Shown: one piece after another, positions 7,913 through 17,278 of the stretch
Layout: the number at the start of each line of letters is the position of its first letter
Position numbering within the stretch: the first letter of the stretch is position 1
Origin: an uncultured Caryophanales bacterium
GTDB taxonomy: Bacteria > Bacillota_I > Bacilli_A > RFN20 > CAG-826
Direction of reading: 5' to 3'
Length of the DNA stretch: 64,000 nt
NCBI GenBank assembly: GCA_905197045.1
Contig: CAJJXG010000003.1
Coordinates: 1-64,000, forward strand
Notes under the pieces: generated by a model
What the model saw: the letters and a program-made list of their open reading frames with translations, nothing else
Databases searched by the model: none
What the model was told of the DNA's origin: nothing
Program-made: the position numbers and the translations under genes

Positions 7913-8935
7913 TTATTTGTCTCCTTTAAGCATTGATGATTCTCTTTCAATTAGTTTAGGAAGAGTAATATAAGTTCTAATTTCTAAATTAGGTTCTTTT
8001 ATCTTTTCAAGTAAGAAATTTGCCGCGTTCATACCAAGTTGATACATGTTAATACTTACTGAAGTTAAAGGAATCTTTGTATAAGTCGCAAATGGATAAT
8101 CATCAAAAGTAATTAAAGCAATCTCTTTTGGAACTTTCATTTTTAAATCTTCTAAAGCTCTTAAAACACCTACTGCAATATGATTATTGGCACAAATTAT
8201 CGAATTATAATTAGTTAATGAAGAAGTTTTTGCTAAATTAATGATCGCTTTATACCCATCATTTATACTAGCGTGAGTATTAATGAATTTATAATTTTTA
8301 ACTTCTAAAAACTTTGTTTGAAAATAATCTAAAACGCCTTTTCGTCTAAAGGTATTAGTGTTATCACTTTCTTCTCCACCTACATAAATAAAGTTTTCTC
8401 TTTTAATTTTATGAAGATATTCAGCCGCCATTTTTCCACATAAATAATTATTATTATCAACCCAACTTAAATCACATTTTTTATTAAACATGCCAATTAC
8501 TAAATGAGGAACTTTGTTTTTTAAAATATATTCTTCAAGTTCTTTAGATAAACTAGAAGCATGGATTATAAATCCACTTACAGTTTTATTTTCATAAAGC
8601 AATTTAACCATTTTGATATTGTTATTTACTTGTAATAAAAGCATTAAATAACCATGACTTTCTAATACTTTTTGAACTCCTGACATAATTTCAAATTTAT
8701 GTGGATTTTTAAAAGCACCATCTTGTTCAAAAGAGGTTACAAAAGCAACAACATTAGCTTTTCCTTTTGCTAAATTTTGGGCCTTTTTGTTTGGCACAAA
8801 CTTAAAACGTTGAATAGCTTTTTCCACCTTTATTCGTGTTTCTTCTTTTACTTCAGCTGGTGAATTTATAACACGCGAAACAGTCGCCGTAGAAACATTA
8901 CAATATCTTGCAATATCAATAATTGTCTTTTCCAT
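7913..8935 (-). CDS. LacI-family regulator of the maltodextrin operon
   Basis: This 340-aa protein has an N-terminal LacI HTH (TIIDIARYCNVSTATVSRVI, residues 4-23), the hinge (VPNKKAQNLAKGKANVVAFV) and a periplasmic-binding-protein-like ligand domain to the end (FIIHASS, ITFDDYPFATYTKIPLTSV). It is encoded inside the operon between GH13 and malK, so it is probably autoregulatory through the 26-bp palindrome at 15052-15077, with maltose or maltodextrin as inducer. Its stop lies in the ribosome-binding region of malK, suggesting translational coupling. MalR is the nearest functional analogy, not a proven assignment. Confidence 0.88.
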   Translation of the reverse strand: MEKTIIDIARYCNVSTATVSRVINSPAEVKEETRIKVEKAIQRFKFVPNKKAQNLAKGKANVVAFVTSFEQDGAFKNPHKFEIMSGVQKVLESHGYLMLLLQVNNNIKMVKLLYENKTVSGFIIHASSLSKELEEYILKNKVPHLVIGMFNKKCDLSWVDNNNYLCGKMAAEYLHKIKRENFIYVGGEESDNTNTFRRKGVLDYFQTKFLEVKNYKFINTHASINDGYKAIINLAKTSSLTNYNSIICANNHIAVGVLRALEDLKMKVPKEIALITFDDYPFATYTKIPLTSVSINMYQLGMNAANFLLEKIKEPNLEIRTYITLPKLIERESSMLKGDK

Positions 8936-8936
8936 A

Positions 8937-10637
8937 TTAACTTAAAATTATGACACCAAATGGATTAAGCTTATGATTTTTAAAAGAATAATTAGATGAA
9001 TAAATAATTCTTGAATTATCAATATTTAAACTCTTTCCATGTTTTCCGCTTAAAATTAAACTAAGCCTATTTTTCTCATCTTTTCTTTCTACTTTTAATA
9101 AGCCTTTTATATTTTCAAAAGATATATCCCCTTCACTTAAAACACTATTTTCCTTTCTAATACAATTTATTTCTTTAAAAAAGCTTGCAAATCTTAACTT
9201 TTTTCTAAAATTAATCGCTTGACGATAATCAGATTCTTTTATACCTCTTATAGGTGCTTCTTCGCCATACAATACGCTAAGTGATCCTGGTAAAAAATAT
9301 AATAAAGTGTAAGCCGCCTTATACTTATAGTTATTTTCCTTTACTAGAGAATAAAAGCGCGCTGTATCATGAGTCGATAAAATATTTAAAAGAGAATATG
9401 TATATTGTTTTTTATTGCGGTAATATAGTCGAACAAGCTCATTTTTAAATTCTTCAACATCAATTTTTTCTTCAAAAAATAAAATTAAAGATTTTCTTAA
9501 TTCATAATTCATAGCACTATCAAACATTAAAGAATTTAACCAGTGTTCAGGATTTTCCCAAATTTCTCCAATTAAAACAGCTTCTTTATTTATCTTTTTG
9601 ATTTCTCTATTTAAACTAATCCAGAAATAATCATTAACCTCATCACTTGTATCTAATCTAAATCCATCAACCTTAAAATCGATAAGTAATGTTTTAACAA
9701 GTTTTTTAAAATAATTTATAACCTCTTCATTATCAGTATTTAATTTAGGCATATTTCTTTCATAGCCAAAAGCGTCATAAGGCGGAATTTCTTCCCAACT
9801 ATTTGGACGATAGATTGGAAAATGTAAACCATAAAACCGATCTTTATAAGGCGAATTTTCTTGCTTTTTAATAACATCATCAAAAGCAAAAAAGTACCAT
9901 CCACAATGATTTAAAACTAAGTCAATGACTAGTTTCATATCTTTCTTGTGGACTTCTTCAACAAGTTTTTTAAAGTCTTTATTTGTTCCAAAAAGAGGAT
10001 CAATTTTAAAATAATCAATAACGTCATATTTATGATATTCATTAGCCATAAATAAAGGATTGATATAAATTCCATTAAAACCAATTTCTTTAATATAATC
10101 TAGTTTATTGATTATATCTTTAATTGTTCCACCTAATTTATTTTTAATCTCATAATCATCAGTCTTTAAAACTTTATTCCCTTTCTTTTTTCTAGATAAA
10201 AAACTATCAGGGAAAATATTATAAAAAATTGTCTTACTTAACCAAGAAGGAGGTTTTCCAATATCTTCTTTACGAATATAAGGGAATTTATATAAATCAT
10301 TTCTATTTTCACTAACTTCTTTATAAAAGTTATCAGCGTAATATAAATGTTTTTTATTTTCTAAATCTAAAATTTCAAAATAATATACTACTCTTTGAAA
10401 ACAATTTTTAATTAAACATTCAAAATAAGTAAAAGAATCATCACTTCCTGCCTCGCTCATTTTAATTTCTATAAAATTAACAAGAGGCGTTCTTGAAGCT
10501 GTATCTCCATAATATAAACTTACTTCTTTAACGTTATTTTTTGATACTCTTAAACGAATACATAAAGTTTTTTCATCAAGAGCAAAAGCATAATTTGATA
10601 ATGGAATATGTAAGACACCTTTTGGATCAAATCTCAT
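8937..10637 (-). CDS. Intracellular GH13 alpha-glucanase (neopullulanase/cyclomaltodextrinase type)
   Basis: This 566-aa protein has no signal peptide. An N-terminal beta-sandwich (about 10-110, CBM34-like) is followed by a GH13 (beta/alpha)8 barrel. Conserved regions are visible: region I DLVLNHCG (239-246), region II DGFRLDTSDE with nucleophile Asp329, region III LIGEIWE with acid/base Glu358, and region IV STHDTARF with Asp424. The architecture fits subfamily GH13_20 enzymes, which hydrolyse imported maltodextrins or cyclodextrins in the cytoplasm. Its ATG overlaps the malG stop as ATGA, so it is translationally coupled to the importer. Exact bond specificity cannot be read from the sequence. 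Confidence 0.87.
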   Translation of the reverse strand: MRFDPKGVLHIPLSNYAFALDEKTLCIRLRVSKNNVKEVSLYYGDTASRTPLVNFIEIKMSEAGSDDSFTYFECLIKNCFQRVVYYFEILDLENKKHLYYADNFYKEVSENRNDLYKFPYIRKEDIGKPPSWLSKTIFYNIFPDSFLSRKKKGNKVLKTDDYEIKNKLGGTIKDIINKLDYIKEIGFNGIYINPLFMANEYHKYDVIDYFKIDPLFGTNKDFKKLVEEVHKKDMKLVIDLVLNHCGWYFFAFDDVIKKQENSPYKDRFYGLHFPIYRPNSWEEIPPYDAFGYERNMPKLNTDNEEVINYFKKLVKTLLIDFKVDGFRLDTSDEVNDYFWISLNREIKKINKEAVLIGEIWENPEHWLNSLMFDSAMNYELRKSLILFFEEKIDVEEFKNELVRLYYRNKKQYTYSLLNILSTHDTARFYSLVKENNYKYKAAYTLLYFLPGSLSVLYGEEAPIRGIKESDYRQAINFRKKLRFASFFKEINCIRKENSVLSEGDISFENIKGLLKVERKDEKNRLSLILSGKHGKSLNIDNSRIIYSSNYSFKNHKLNPFGVIILS

Positions 10638-11503
10638 TTTTTTACTCCCCCTGCACTTAAGCCACTAACCATATGACGTTGAACAAGTAGGAATATGATT
10701 AAAATTGGTAAAGATGTAACTAAACTTGCTGCTGCAAATAAAGGCCATGATCCACTTGTTTCATTAGCTTGGAGCCCATAAAGCCCAGCCGCTAAAGTAT
10801 AATTATCACTTCCAGTCATAAAAGTTACACTATAAATATATTCATTCCATACATAAATTAAAATCATAACAGCGGTAACAACAATTGCTGGTTTTGCTAA
10901 AGGCATAACAATAGATTTAATAATCTTAAAGTTAGACGCTCCATCTATCATTGCTGCTTCTTCAATTTCATAAGGAACTGTATCAAAATATCCTTTTAAA
11001 TTCCATAAACCAAAAATGGCCATCGTTCCAGTATAAATTAAAATAAGACCAAATTTTGAATTAACTAAGCCCATATTTCTCATTAAGGCCCAAATAGCAA
11101 ATAATGATAAGGTTGTTGGAAAAGCATTTAAAATAATTAAAAGTCTTAATAAAGTCTTTTTACCTTTAAAATTCATTCTACTAAAAGCATAGGCTGCAGG
11201 AATTGATACAGAAAGAGCAAGGACAACAGTTGAAACTGCTAAAAGTAAGCTATTTCCAAACCATAAAAACATGTCATTTTCAGTAAATAGACGAATATAA
11301 TTATCAAAAGTAAAATTTTCAGGAAAGAAAGAAAAATTACTACTTATTAAAGAATTATTCGCGTTAAAAGAAACGCTTAAAGCGTAAAATACAGGAATTA
11401 GCGTTATAACACAAAGCAAAACGAAAAATACTTGTAAACCAACTTTTTTAAAAAGTTTAACTCTCTTTTTATTTTTTAAAGTTCTTTTCTTATTCTTGTC
11501 CAT
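10634..11503 (-). CDS. malG: Maltodextrin ABC transporter permease, MalG type
   Basis: This 289-aa membrane protein has about six TM segments and the permease EAA loop EIEEAAMIDGASNFKIIKSI, which docks to the ATPase. The start at 11503 (MDKNKKRT) is chosen because AGAGGA lies about 9 nt upstream; a start at 11530 would overlap malF by 41 nt. It still overlaps malF by 14 nt. The C-terminus (MVSGLSAGGVKK) is typical of MalG-like proteins. The gene ends in TGA, overlapping the GH13 start. Confidence 0.92.
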   Translation of the reverse strand: MDKNKKRTLKNKKRVKLFKKVGLQVFFVLLCVITLIPVFYALSVSFNANNSLISSNFSFFPENFTFDNYIRLFTENDMFLWFGNSLLLAVSTVVLALSVSIPAAYAFSRMNFKGKKTLLRLLIILNAFPTTLSLFAIWALMRNMGLVNSKFGLILIYTGTMAIFGLWNLKGYFDTVPYEIEEAAMIDGASNFKIIKSIVMPLAKPAIVVTAVMILIYVWNEYIYSVTFMTGSDNYTLAAGLYGLQANETSGSWPLFAAASLVTSLPILIIFLLVQRHMVSGLSAGGVKK

Positions 11504-12407
11504 AACGATTTTTCCTCTTGATATTGTCATTTGTTAAACTTGAAAAAATGACAAGTAAAGCAAAAATGATAATACTTACTGCACTTGAATAACCATAATT
11601 TGAGGTAATAAAGGCATTTTCATAAGCATAAGTAATAATTGTTGAAATATTTGCTCCAGTATTAACTGGTTGCTTTGTTAATAAATAAATGATGTCAAAT
11701 TGTTTAAAAGTCGTAAAAGTTGTAATTAAAACAGCTGGACCAATAATTGGTTTAATTAAAGGTATGGTAATTGCAATATTTTTTCTAAGCCTTCCACAAC
11801 CTTCTATTTCAGCCGACTCGTAAAACGATTTATCAATTGCTTGTAAAGCTCCATCAATAATCATGATCATATAAGGTAATGCCAGCCATAAATTAACAAT
11901 TGTGCAACAAATAAAAGCACTTACTGAATTAGAAAGCAAATCATCAACAACTATTCCTAATTCATTAAACCGTTTATTAATAAGGCCAAATTGATAATTA
12001 AACATTCCAGTTTTCCATAAAAGAATAGAAACATAACCTGGTATTGCCCAAGGAATCATTAATAATGTTTTGTAAAACTTAGAAAATTTGAGATTTTTGC
12101 TATTAAGTAATAAAGCAATACAATAAGCTAAAACTAATTGTATTACCATATTGATTAAAGTCCACAAAACTGTAATTCCTAAAGACGTTAAAAAGCCACT
12201 ATCAAAAGAAAATAAGGCTTTCATATAATTTTCAAAACCAATAAAAGTAAAATCATACCAATGGTATAAATTCATATTAGTAAAAGAAATATAAAAGGTA
12301 TAAAGAATTGGAAAAATAATAATAAGAAAAATCAAAAGAAGCGAGAGACTACTATATAAGTAAGGTCTCGCGTTATTTTTGATTTTTCTTTTAGTTAGCT
12401 CTTTCAT
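11490..12407 (-). CDS. malF: Maltodextrin ABC transporter permease, MalF type
   Basis: This 305-aa membrane protein has about six TM segments. Its EAA loop is FYESAEIEGCGRLRKNIAIT, and NTGANISTIITYAYENAF near the C-terminus is common in MalF/UgpA-type sugar permeases. It forms the heterodimeric channel with MalG. It begins 2 bp after malE and overlaps malG. Confidence 0.92.
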   Translation of the reverse strand: MKELTKRKIKNNARPYLYSSLSLLLIFLIIIFPILYTFYISFTNMNLYHWYDFTFIGFENYMKALFSFDSGFLTSLGITVLWTLINMVIQLVLAYCIALLLNSKNLKFSKFYKTLLMIPWAIPGYVSILLWKTGMFNYQFGLINKRFNELGIVVDDLLSNSVSAFICCTIVNLWLALPYMIMIIDGALQAIDKSFYESAEIEGCGRLRKNIAITIPLIKPIIGPAVLITTFTTFKQFDIIYLLTKQPVNTGANISTIITYAYENAFITSNYGYSSAVSIIIFALLVIFSSLTNDNIKRKNRYGQE

Positions 12408-12409
12408 AA

Positions 12410-13621
12410 CTATTTCATATTAGCAATAAGTTGTTTAGCTTCTGCTTGGGCTTCTTTACAAGCAGTTTCAACATCTGCATCATTCATATTAATTTCTGTT
12501 AAAAGATTACCTAAAACTGTCCACATAACATCCATTTCAGGCATTGAAGGCATAACAGTTGCACTTTCTGCCGCTTTTTTAAGAGCATTTACTAATTCAT
12601 TATTTTTAATTTCATCTAATTCATAGGCGGCTTCATTTGCTGGAGCACACCCTGAAAGTAAAGCTAAATCAGCACCAACTTGTGGATCAATTAAAGCGTT
12701 TAAAAAATCGGATATTTGTTCTTTTCTAGCTTCATCTTGAACAGCAACTTTCAATACTTGAATGCCTTGAACTCCACAAAATGGTGAAACTCTTTTATTT
12801 GCCGCTGGAATTAAAGGCATTTCAGCAAATCCTAAATCAATATTATTTTCTTTAGCACTTGTTACAAGCCAAGGTCCAGCAAAAATAGAATCAGCACTCT
12901 TTTCAGTAAAAAGAGTATTTACAGTTGCATAATCTTGAGTACCTTTTGGCATGTATTGAATGAATTTTTTATGATATTCTAATGCTTCAATTGTTTTAGG
13001 ATCATCAAGACCTGGCGTTCCATCATCGTGAAGTATTGTTCCACCGAAACCATTAATCCAGCCAGCACTATAATAAGCTGTTGAATGTTGCTCAACAAAA
13101 CCATAACGACGTCCACTATAATTATCAGCCATATAGGTATATAACTCTTCAGTTGTTTGAGGCACTTCATCTTCAGACATCTTTTCTTTGTTATACATAA
13201 AAAGTAATGTCTCATAATATAGTGGAACGCCTAATAATCTTCCATTATATGAAAGAGAAGAAATAGTTAAATCGTTATAGTTATTTAATAAATCAAGGTC
13301 GATAATATTTTCCATAGGCTCTAAGATACCGATTGTGTCATAAAGACCAATCTTATCATGAGCAAAAATATACATATCTGGAGCACTACTTGGATCATTA
13401 CCAACTAATTTTAAAGTCTCAGTTAAGTTTTCTTTTCTAATAAATTCAAACTCTAAATCTGGGAGTTTTTCATGAACAGCTTCTTCTAATACATCAACTA
13501 TTGCATCTTCTTTGTCGTGCCAAATTACAAGCTTACCGCTTTTACTTCTATTGCCACATCCAGCAAGTAAACTTAAACTTATAATTCCAGTTGCTGTAAT
13601 AACAATTAACTTTCTTTTCAT
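12410..13621 (-). CDS. malE: Extracellular maltodextrin-binding lipoprotein (MalE type)
   Basis: This 403-aa protein has a lipoprotein signal peptide with lipobox LLAGC (Cys22), so the mature protein is membrane-tethered outside the cell. It has the solute-binding-protein fold (KLVIWHDKED, PDMYIFAHDKIGLYD, GWINGFGGTI, KSADSIFAGPW), resembling MalE/cluster 1 sugar-binding proteins. It lies between the CBM26 surface protein and malF. Substrate assignment to maltodextrin rests on the operon partners (GH13 and starch-binding protein). Confidence 0.9.
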   Translation of the reverse strand: MKRKLIVITATGIISLSLLAGCGNRSKSGKLVIWHDKEDAIVDVLEEAVHEKLPDLEFEFIRKENLTETLKLVGNDPSSAPDMYIFAHDKIGLYDTIGILEPMENIIDLDLLNNYNDLTISSLSYNGRLLGVPLYYETLLFMYNKEKMSEDEVPQTTEELYTYMADNYSGRRYGFVEQHSTAYYSAGWINGFGGTILHDDGTPGLDDPKTIEALEYHKKFIQYMPKGTQDYATVNTLFTEKSADSIFAGPWLVTSAKENNIDLGFAEMPLIPAANKRVSPFCGVQGIQVLKVAVQDEARKEQISDFLNALIDPQVGADLALLSGCAPANEAAYELDEIKNNELVNALKKAAESATVMPSMPEMDVMWTVLGNLLTEINMNDADVETACKEAQAEAKQLIANMK

Positions 13622-13642
13622 AAAAAACTCCTTAAAACTTAA

Positions 13643-14995
13643 CTATTTATTTCTTTTTTTAATAAAGTAATAAGCTAAACCACCAATTGCACCAACGACA
13701 AGAATAGCTCCTATTACAATTAAAGCAATACCCCATCCTGGTAAACCTTCTGGTGTCTCTTCAGATGTATTTGGTTTTTCTGGATCGCTTGGCTCTTGAG
13801 GATTATCTGAATCGTCTGGTGTTGAAGGCGAATCTAAAGATGGTTCTTCATAATAAACTTCAGCTTTATATTTTTTAGCTACTGAATCAAAATCTGTTAA
13901 AACAATCCAAGCCTCTTTTGTTTGAATTCCTTCAATATCAACGGTTTGTAAGCCATTAGAAGCAACATTATTATTAATAATGATTGTATCGCAGAAATTT
14001 GCTATTGAATCATATGTCCACCATTCACCATCTTCATCAAGAGTCATTTCTTCCCCTGGCCAAGTTGCAAATTGATTAATACCACCTTCACGTTTAAATG
14101 CCCAAATTGCAACTTCAGTCCAATCATCTGGTACTTTTGCATGGATTGGTCTACCTTCAACTTCTTCTACAGGCTTCTCGTATGTAATCTTTGCTTGATA
14201 TTTGCCATCACTATTTGTTTCATCTAAAACATCAACATAAAATGGTGAGCCTTCAATTTTAACTTTTACCGATTCTTTTAACTTGTCAGTTTCACCATTA
14301 TTAATCGAAACGGTATCATATTTTGCATCGACTATGCCGCCAAACCAAACTTTGTCGCTTTGTAAAACTAATTCAAGTTGATAGTTAGCAGTTGAATCTT
14401 TTGAGCTAGTAAATGTAGCTACCGCTTTATCCCAATCATTAGGAATTCGAGCAAAAGCAAATCTTTCTTCAACATATTCTGGAAGCTCTCCACTTGTTAA
14501 TTTCTCAGTAGTTGGAGTTGCCATATGATAAACTGTTTTTTCAACGCCTTCTTCATCTGTTTGCTTTTCAGAAGTTATGCCATCAATCCAGATGTTTTTC
14601 CCAGCCAATTTTTTATCAATTGGGTCGCCATTTGTTTGAATTGTCGTCCCGCTTTCATCAGTGTAATTAAAAATTAACATATCAACATATTCAGGAACAT
14701 ACATGTAATACCAACCATCATTATTTGGATCGGCATTCATTGCTCTTCCAGGCCAACCAATTGGAGTATAAGGATTTTCACCAGAAGCATTATTCCATGG
14801 CCAAATATTTGGATTACTCCAATCTTCAGGAGCATGGAAATAAACTAGGAATACCCCTTCTTCACTCACTTCATTAGCTTTTGAAATTGAACGAATATTA
14901 TGATTAAACGATTGATTTTCAGCACTATTATAAATATGTGCTGAGCCAGCCATTGCTACAAGAGCAAGAGGCGCAATTAACAAAATTTTTTTCAT
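13643..14995 (-). CDS. Membrane-anchored starch-binding surface protein with CBM26-like modules
   Basis: This 450-aa protein has a signal peptide (about 1-18) and two clear aromatic-rich modules resembling starch-binding CBM26: residues about 48-125 (APEDWSNPNIWPWN, GWPGRAM, GWYYMYVP) and about 284-355 (VPDDWTEVAIWAF, TWPGEEM, GEWWTYD). A degenerate third copy lies between (about 178-230; IPNDWDKAVATF). A Pro/Ser/Asp-rich spacer (386-418) and one C-terminal TM helix with a KKRNK tail follow. There is no LPXTG motif and no catalytic domain. First in the operon, it probably holds starch or maltodextrin near the importer. AAGGGAG precedes the ATG. Confidence 0.85.
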   Translation of the reverse strand: MKKILLIAPLALVAMAGSAHIYNSAENQSFNHNIRSISKANEVSEEGVFLVYFHAPEDWSNPNIWPWNNASGENPYTPIGWPGRAMNADPNNDGWYYMYVPEYVDMLIFNYTDESGTTIQTNGDPIDKKLAGKNIWIDGITSEKQTDEEGVEKTVYHMATPTTEKLTSGELPEYVEERFAFARIPNDWDKAVATFTSSKDSTANYQLELVLQSDKVWFGGIVDAKYDTVSINNGETDKLKESVKVKIEGSPFYVDVLDETNSDGKYQAKITYEKPVEEVEGRPIHAKVPDDWTEVAIWAFKREGGINQFATWPGEEMTLDEDGEWWTYDSIANFCDTIIINNNVASNGLQTVDIEGIQTKEAWIVLTDFDSVAKKYKAEVYYEEPSLDSPSTPDDSDNPQEPSDPEKPNTSEETPEGLPGWGIALIVIGAILVVGAIGGLAYYFIKKRNK

Positions 14996-15051
14996 TTGTT
15001 TCTCCCTTATTTACTTAAAGTTTAAATAAGAGTTGCTGCTTACTCTATATA

Positions 15052-15077
15052 TTTTAATGTAAGCGCTTACATTAAAA
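15052..15077. promoter_or_regulatory. 26-bp palindromic operator of the LacI/CcpA (cre-like) type
   Basis: Perfect inverted repeat with 13-bp arms centred on 15064/15065, core TGTAAGCGCTTACA. The central CG step and the flanking half-sites match LacI-family operators and fit the cre consensus TGWAARCGYTWWCA. It lies 57 bp upstream of the first gene of the maltodextrin operon, which encodes a LacI-family regulator. Either that regulator or CcpA could bind it. Confidence 0.8.
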
Positions 15078-15125
15078 ATAATACGATAAATACCGTAAAA
15101 TTTCATCTACAATTATTGCTATAAA

Positions 15126-15148
15126 ATGTAAATTTTTTGAATTTACAT
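15126..15148. promoter_or_regulatory. Second inverted repeat with the same outer half-sites
   Basis: ATGTAAATT and AATTTACAT are 9-bp arms around a 5-nt loop. The outer ATGTAA/TTACAT halves are the same as in the main operator 60 bp away, but without the central GCGC. It could be an auxiliary site or simply a hairpin. Confidence 0.4.
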
Positions 15149-15416
15149 CAGTAATTTTCATTTAATCTATTTAAAGCTATAAGTATTGCCAATAACACCA
15201 ATTAGTTATATTTCTTTCGTTGTATCGTTTTAACCCTTAGATGAATCCATTTATTATAATTTTCGAAATTGCATGAATCTTACGCTTAATTTAGGCCAGT
15301 TATATTAAAACTCTATAGCAATCGTTTCCTTTATTGGCCAAAATAATGATATAAAGACTACCTTTTTCAAATTATTCCCATACATGTACTTCTGCATCAA
15401 TATTCTTATAGAAACA
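15149..15416. other. Remainder of the gap between the maltodextrin operon and the surface locus
   Basis: AT-rich sequence between the operators and the last gene of the surface locus. No convincing ORF, RNA gene or T-tract terminator was seen. Confidence 0.5.
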
Positions 15417-16040
15417 TTAGTTTAATCTTTTATTTACAAATTTAGTCGAATTTACTTTATGTAAAACTACAAGTATAGACATTATATCAACATATGCAAT
15501 TATAAAGCCAATAATCATAACTTCAGTATTCTGATTTAAAACACCATACGCTATTGTCGCAAATAAAGTTCCTATAAATTTCAATACAAAAACAACCAAG
15601 ATTCCATGAAAGATTTGTTTGCTTCTTATTGAGTAGAACAAAAAAACAATACTCATATACAAATTAATCAAAAATGCCCGGGAAAGAAAATAATTTTGCA
15701 AAAAAATTGTTGCAATAGTTGAAACGCATGCAGATGTGAGATGAATAATTATACTTATAATAAGAAAATATTTGTTTTTATGAATTATCAGACCACCAAA
15801 TAAATAATAACTGATCAGTATTATAAAATCTAAAAAAATCCAAGATGAAATACCTAAAATAATATATAAGTCAGAATCAAAGCTTCTAAAAAAACGTAAA
15901 ATTTCCCAAATGAGATTTAGGCTAAGGCAAGACAAAGGCATTATACATTTTTTATTTTTAAAAGAGTAAAAAATTACAAATATATATACAAAAGCCCAAA
16001 AAATTACTGATAATATGTCTAACAAAGTGAAGTTATCCAT
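15417..16040 (-). CDS. Polytopic membrane protein resembling transmembrane-type terpene cyclases
   Basis: This 207-aa protein has about seven hydrophobic segments. The pattern F-K-N-K-K-C-I-M-P-L-x(6)-N-L-I-W-E-I in TM2, and an Asp in the last TM (FIIAYVDIMSI), are reminiscent of the Pyr4-like integral membrane terpene cyclase family, whose bacterial members carry MP-x(6)-N-x-x-W-E and a late Asp. I recognise this by pattern only. The ATG at 16040 overlaps the end of the previous gene by 8 nt; a TTG at 16061 is the alternative. It is the last gene of the surface locus. A role in making an isoprenoid carrier or modification is speculative. Confidence 0.55.
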   Translation of the reverse strand: MDNFTLLDILSVIFWAFVYIFVIFYSFKNKKCIMPLSCLSLNLIWEILRFFRSFDSDLYIILGISSWIFLDFIILISYYLFGGLIIHKNKYFLIISIIIHLTSACVSTIATIFLQNYFLSRAFLINLYMSIVFLFYSIRSKQIFHGILVVFVLKFIGTLFATIAYGVLNQNTEVMIIGFIIAYVDIMSILVVLHKVNSTKFVNKRLN

Positions 16041-16680
16041 TATTCTGTTTTGGAGAAACAATTATAGTCACTTCTTCACCACCAAATTCGCTAAAATCAT
16101 AATAACTATTTATTGACCCATCGTAAGGTTTACCATTAATGGTTAAGCTTACATTAGTACTTTGTAGAGCATATCTAATATTAAATAAGCCAAACTTTTT
16201 ATTAGCATCAATCTTTAATAAGTATGATGTTCCTACACTGCTTATAGTTCTATCAATAATATTTAATAAAACAGTATTGCTATCTATATTATTAACAACA
16301 GCAAATAAAGTTAATTTATTATCAATAACTTTTTCAGGATTTGTTTTTTTAGCTTGTTGAATACTATAAGTTTTTGTGTCAGAAGGAATAAGATTAGTTG
16401 AAGTTGAACTTTCTAAACTCCATCCACTAAAAACTAATTTATCATAACTCAAAATAGGTAAATCGAAAATGCTATCTTCTTCTAATTCGCTCATTGTAAT
16501 GCTAGTAACAGTTTTCGGATTTTCAGGAACAGGAAACTGAAAAGTCACATCGTAAATATTATCAATTACTTCCCCTTCTTCATTTTGAAGTTGACTAATC
16601 AAAAAAGCTGAATAGCCAATTGTACAACCAGCTATCAATAATGAAATTGAAATTAGTATAATTTTACTTAATAGTTTCAT
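16033..16680 (-). CDS. Small secreted/anchored protein with InlB-like repeat
   Basis: This 215-aa protein has an N-terminal hydrophobic segment (about 4-30) ending GCTIGYSAFLIS, which resembles the SipW-type signals of the locus. Residues about 75-130 (LVFSGWSLES followed by KLTLFAVV) look like one InlB/Flg_new beta-grasp repeat. A further beta-rich tail ends VTIIVSPKQNNG. It overlaps the upstream gene by 17 nt and the downstream membrane gene by 8 nt. Function is unknown; by context it is a surface component or adaptor. Confidence 0.65.
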   Translation of the reverse strand: MKLLSKIILISISLLIAGCTIGYSAFLISQLQNEEGEVIDNIYDVTFQFPVPENPKTVTSITMSELEEDSIFDLPILSYDKLVFSGWSLESSTSTNLIPSDTKTYSIQQAKKTNPEKVIDNKLTLFAVVNNIDSNTVLLNIIDRTISSVGTSYLLKIDANKKFGLFNIRYALQSTNVSLTINGKPYDGSINSYYDFSEFGGEEVTIIVSPKQNNG

Positions 16681-17278
16681 TTCTTAATCTAGTTAACTCC
16701 ATCAAAAAAGATTGATTAATTATATCAGTTCTGTGTTCTAAAATTAATTTTTGGTTGAAGGTGATATTTAAGCTGAACTCTTCAACTTCTTTTCCTGTTC
16801 CTTTAGTCTCAATATTAATAGTAAGTATTAAATCGCTACCTTCGAATCCAGGGTTTTCCATTTCAACTTTGTTAAATTTAATACTATCAACATATTTTTT
16901 TTCTTTAGCAAATAATGGAACTTCTCCTAAACTCAAATTAGCATAAAGCGAAAACTCATACCCTCCATTTTCAGAAGCAATTTTAAAATCTTGTGGCAGA
17001 TTTGCAGGGATAATTTCGAAATTATAAACTAAATCAGCGGTTGAAGTGTGTGAACTATCAACATAATAAAAATACTTTCCGACGCTTAATTTTTGCGTAC
17101 AACTTAAATCTATTCCAGAAATACCATTAACTATTTCTCCAGCATCGGTTTTTAAGTTTGTTTCAATTGGTTCACTTACATTAATCATTGCCCAGCTTGC
17201 ATAAGCTATTCCGCTTTGAGACATAACACCTAGTATAATTAAAATTATAGGAAGTTTAATTTTATTCTTAATTTTCAT
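16664..17278 (-). CDS. SipW-dependent-type secreted protein (TasA/CalY-like signal)
   Basis: This 204-aa protein has a basic N-terminus, hydrophobic core and the stretch GIAYASWAM (about 23-31), like the A-Y-A-x-[FW] region of TasA/camelysin precursors. The remainder is beta-rich and ends with an ILEHRTDIINQ segment. The start overlaps the stop of the 1054-aa gene as ATGA, showing tight translational coupling. It is a distant relative of the six-member array at 31.5-36.3 kb and is placed at the other end of the locus. I infer it is a minor or accessory subunit. Confidence 0.65.
   Translation of the reverse strand: MKIKNKIKLPIILIILGVMSQSGIAYASWAMINVSEPIETNLKTDAGEIVNGISGIDLSCTQKLSVGKYFYYVDSSHTSTADLVYNFEIIPANLPQDFKIASENGGYEFSLYANLSLGEVPLFAKEKKYVDSIKFNKVEMENPGFEGSDLILTINIETKGTGKEVEEFSLNITFNQKLILEHRTDIINQSFLMELTRLRNETIK

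Noticed and set aside
6505..7950. ATG at 7950 for the MalK gene
   Set aside because: It would overlap the regulator gene by 38 nt. The ATG at 7911 has a strong AAAGGAG.
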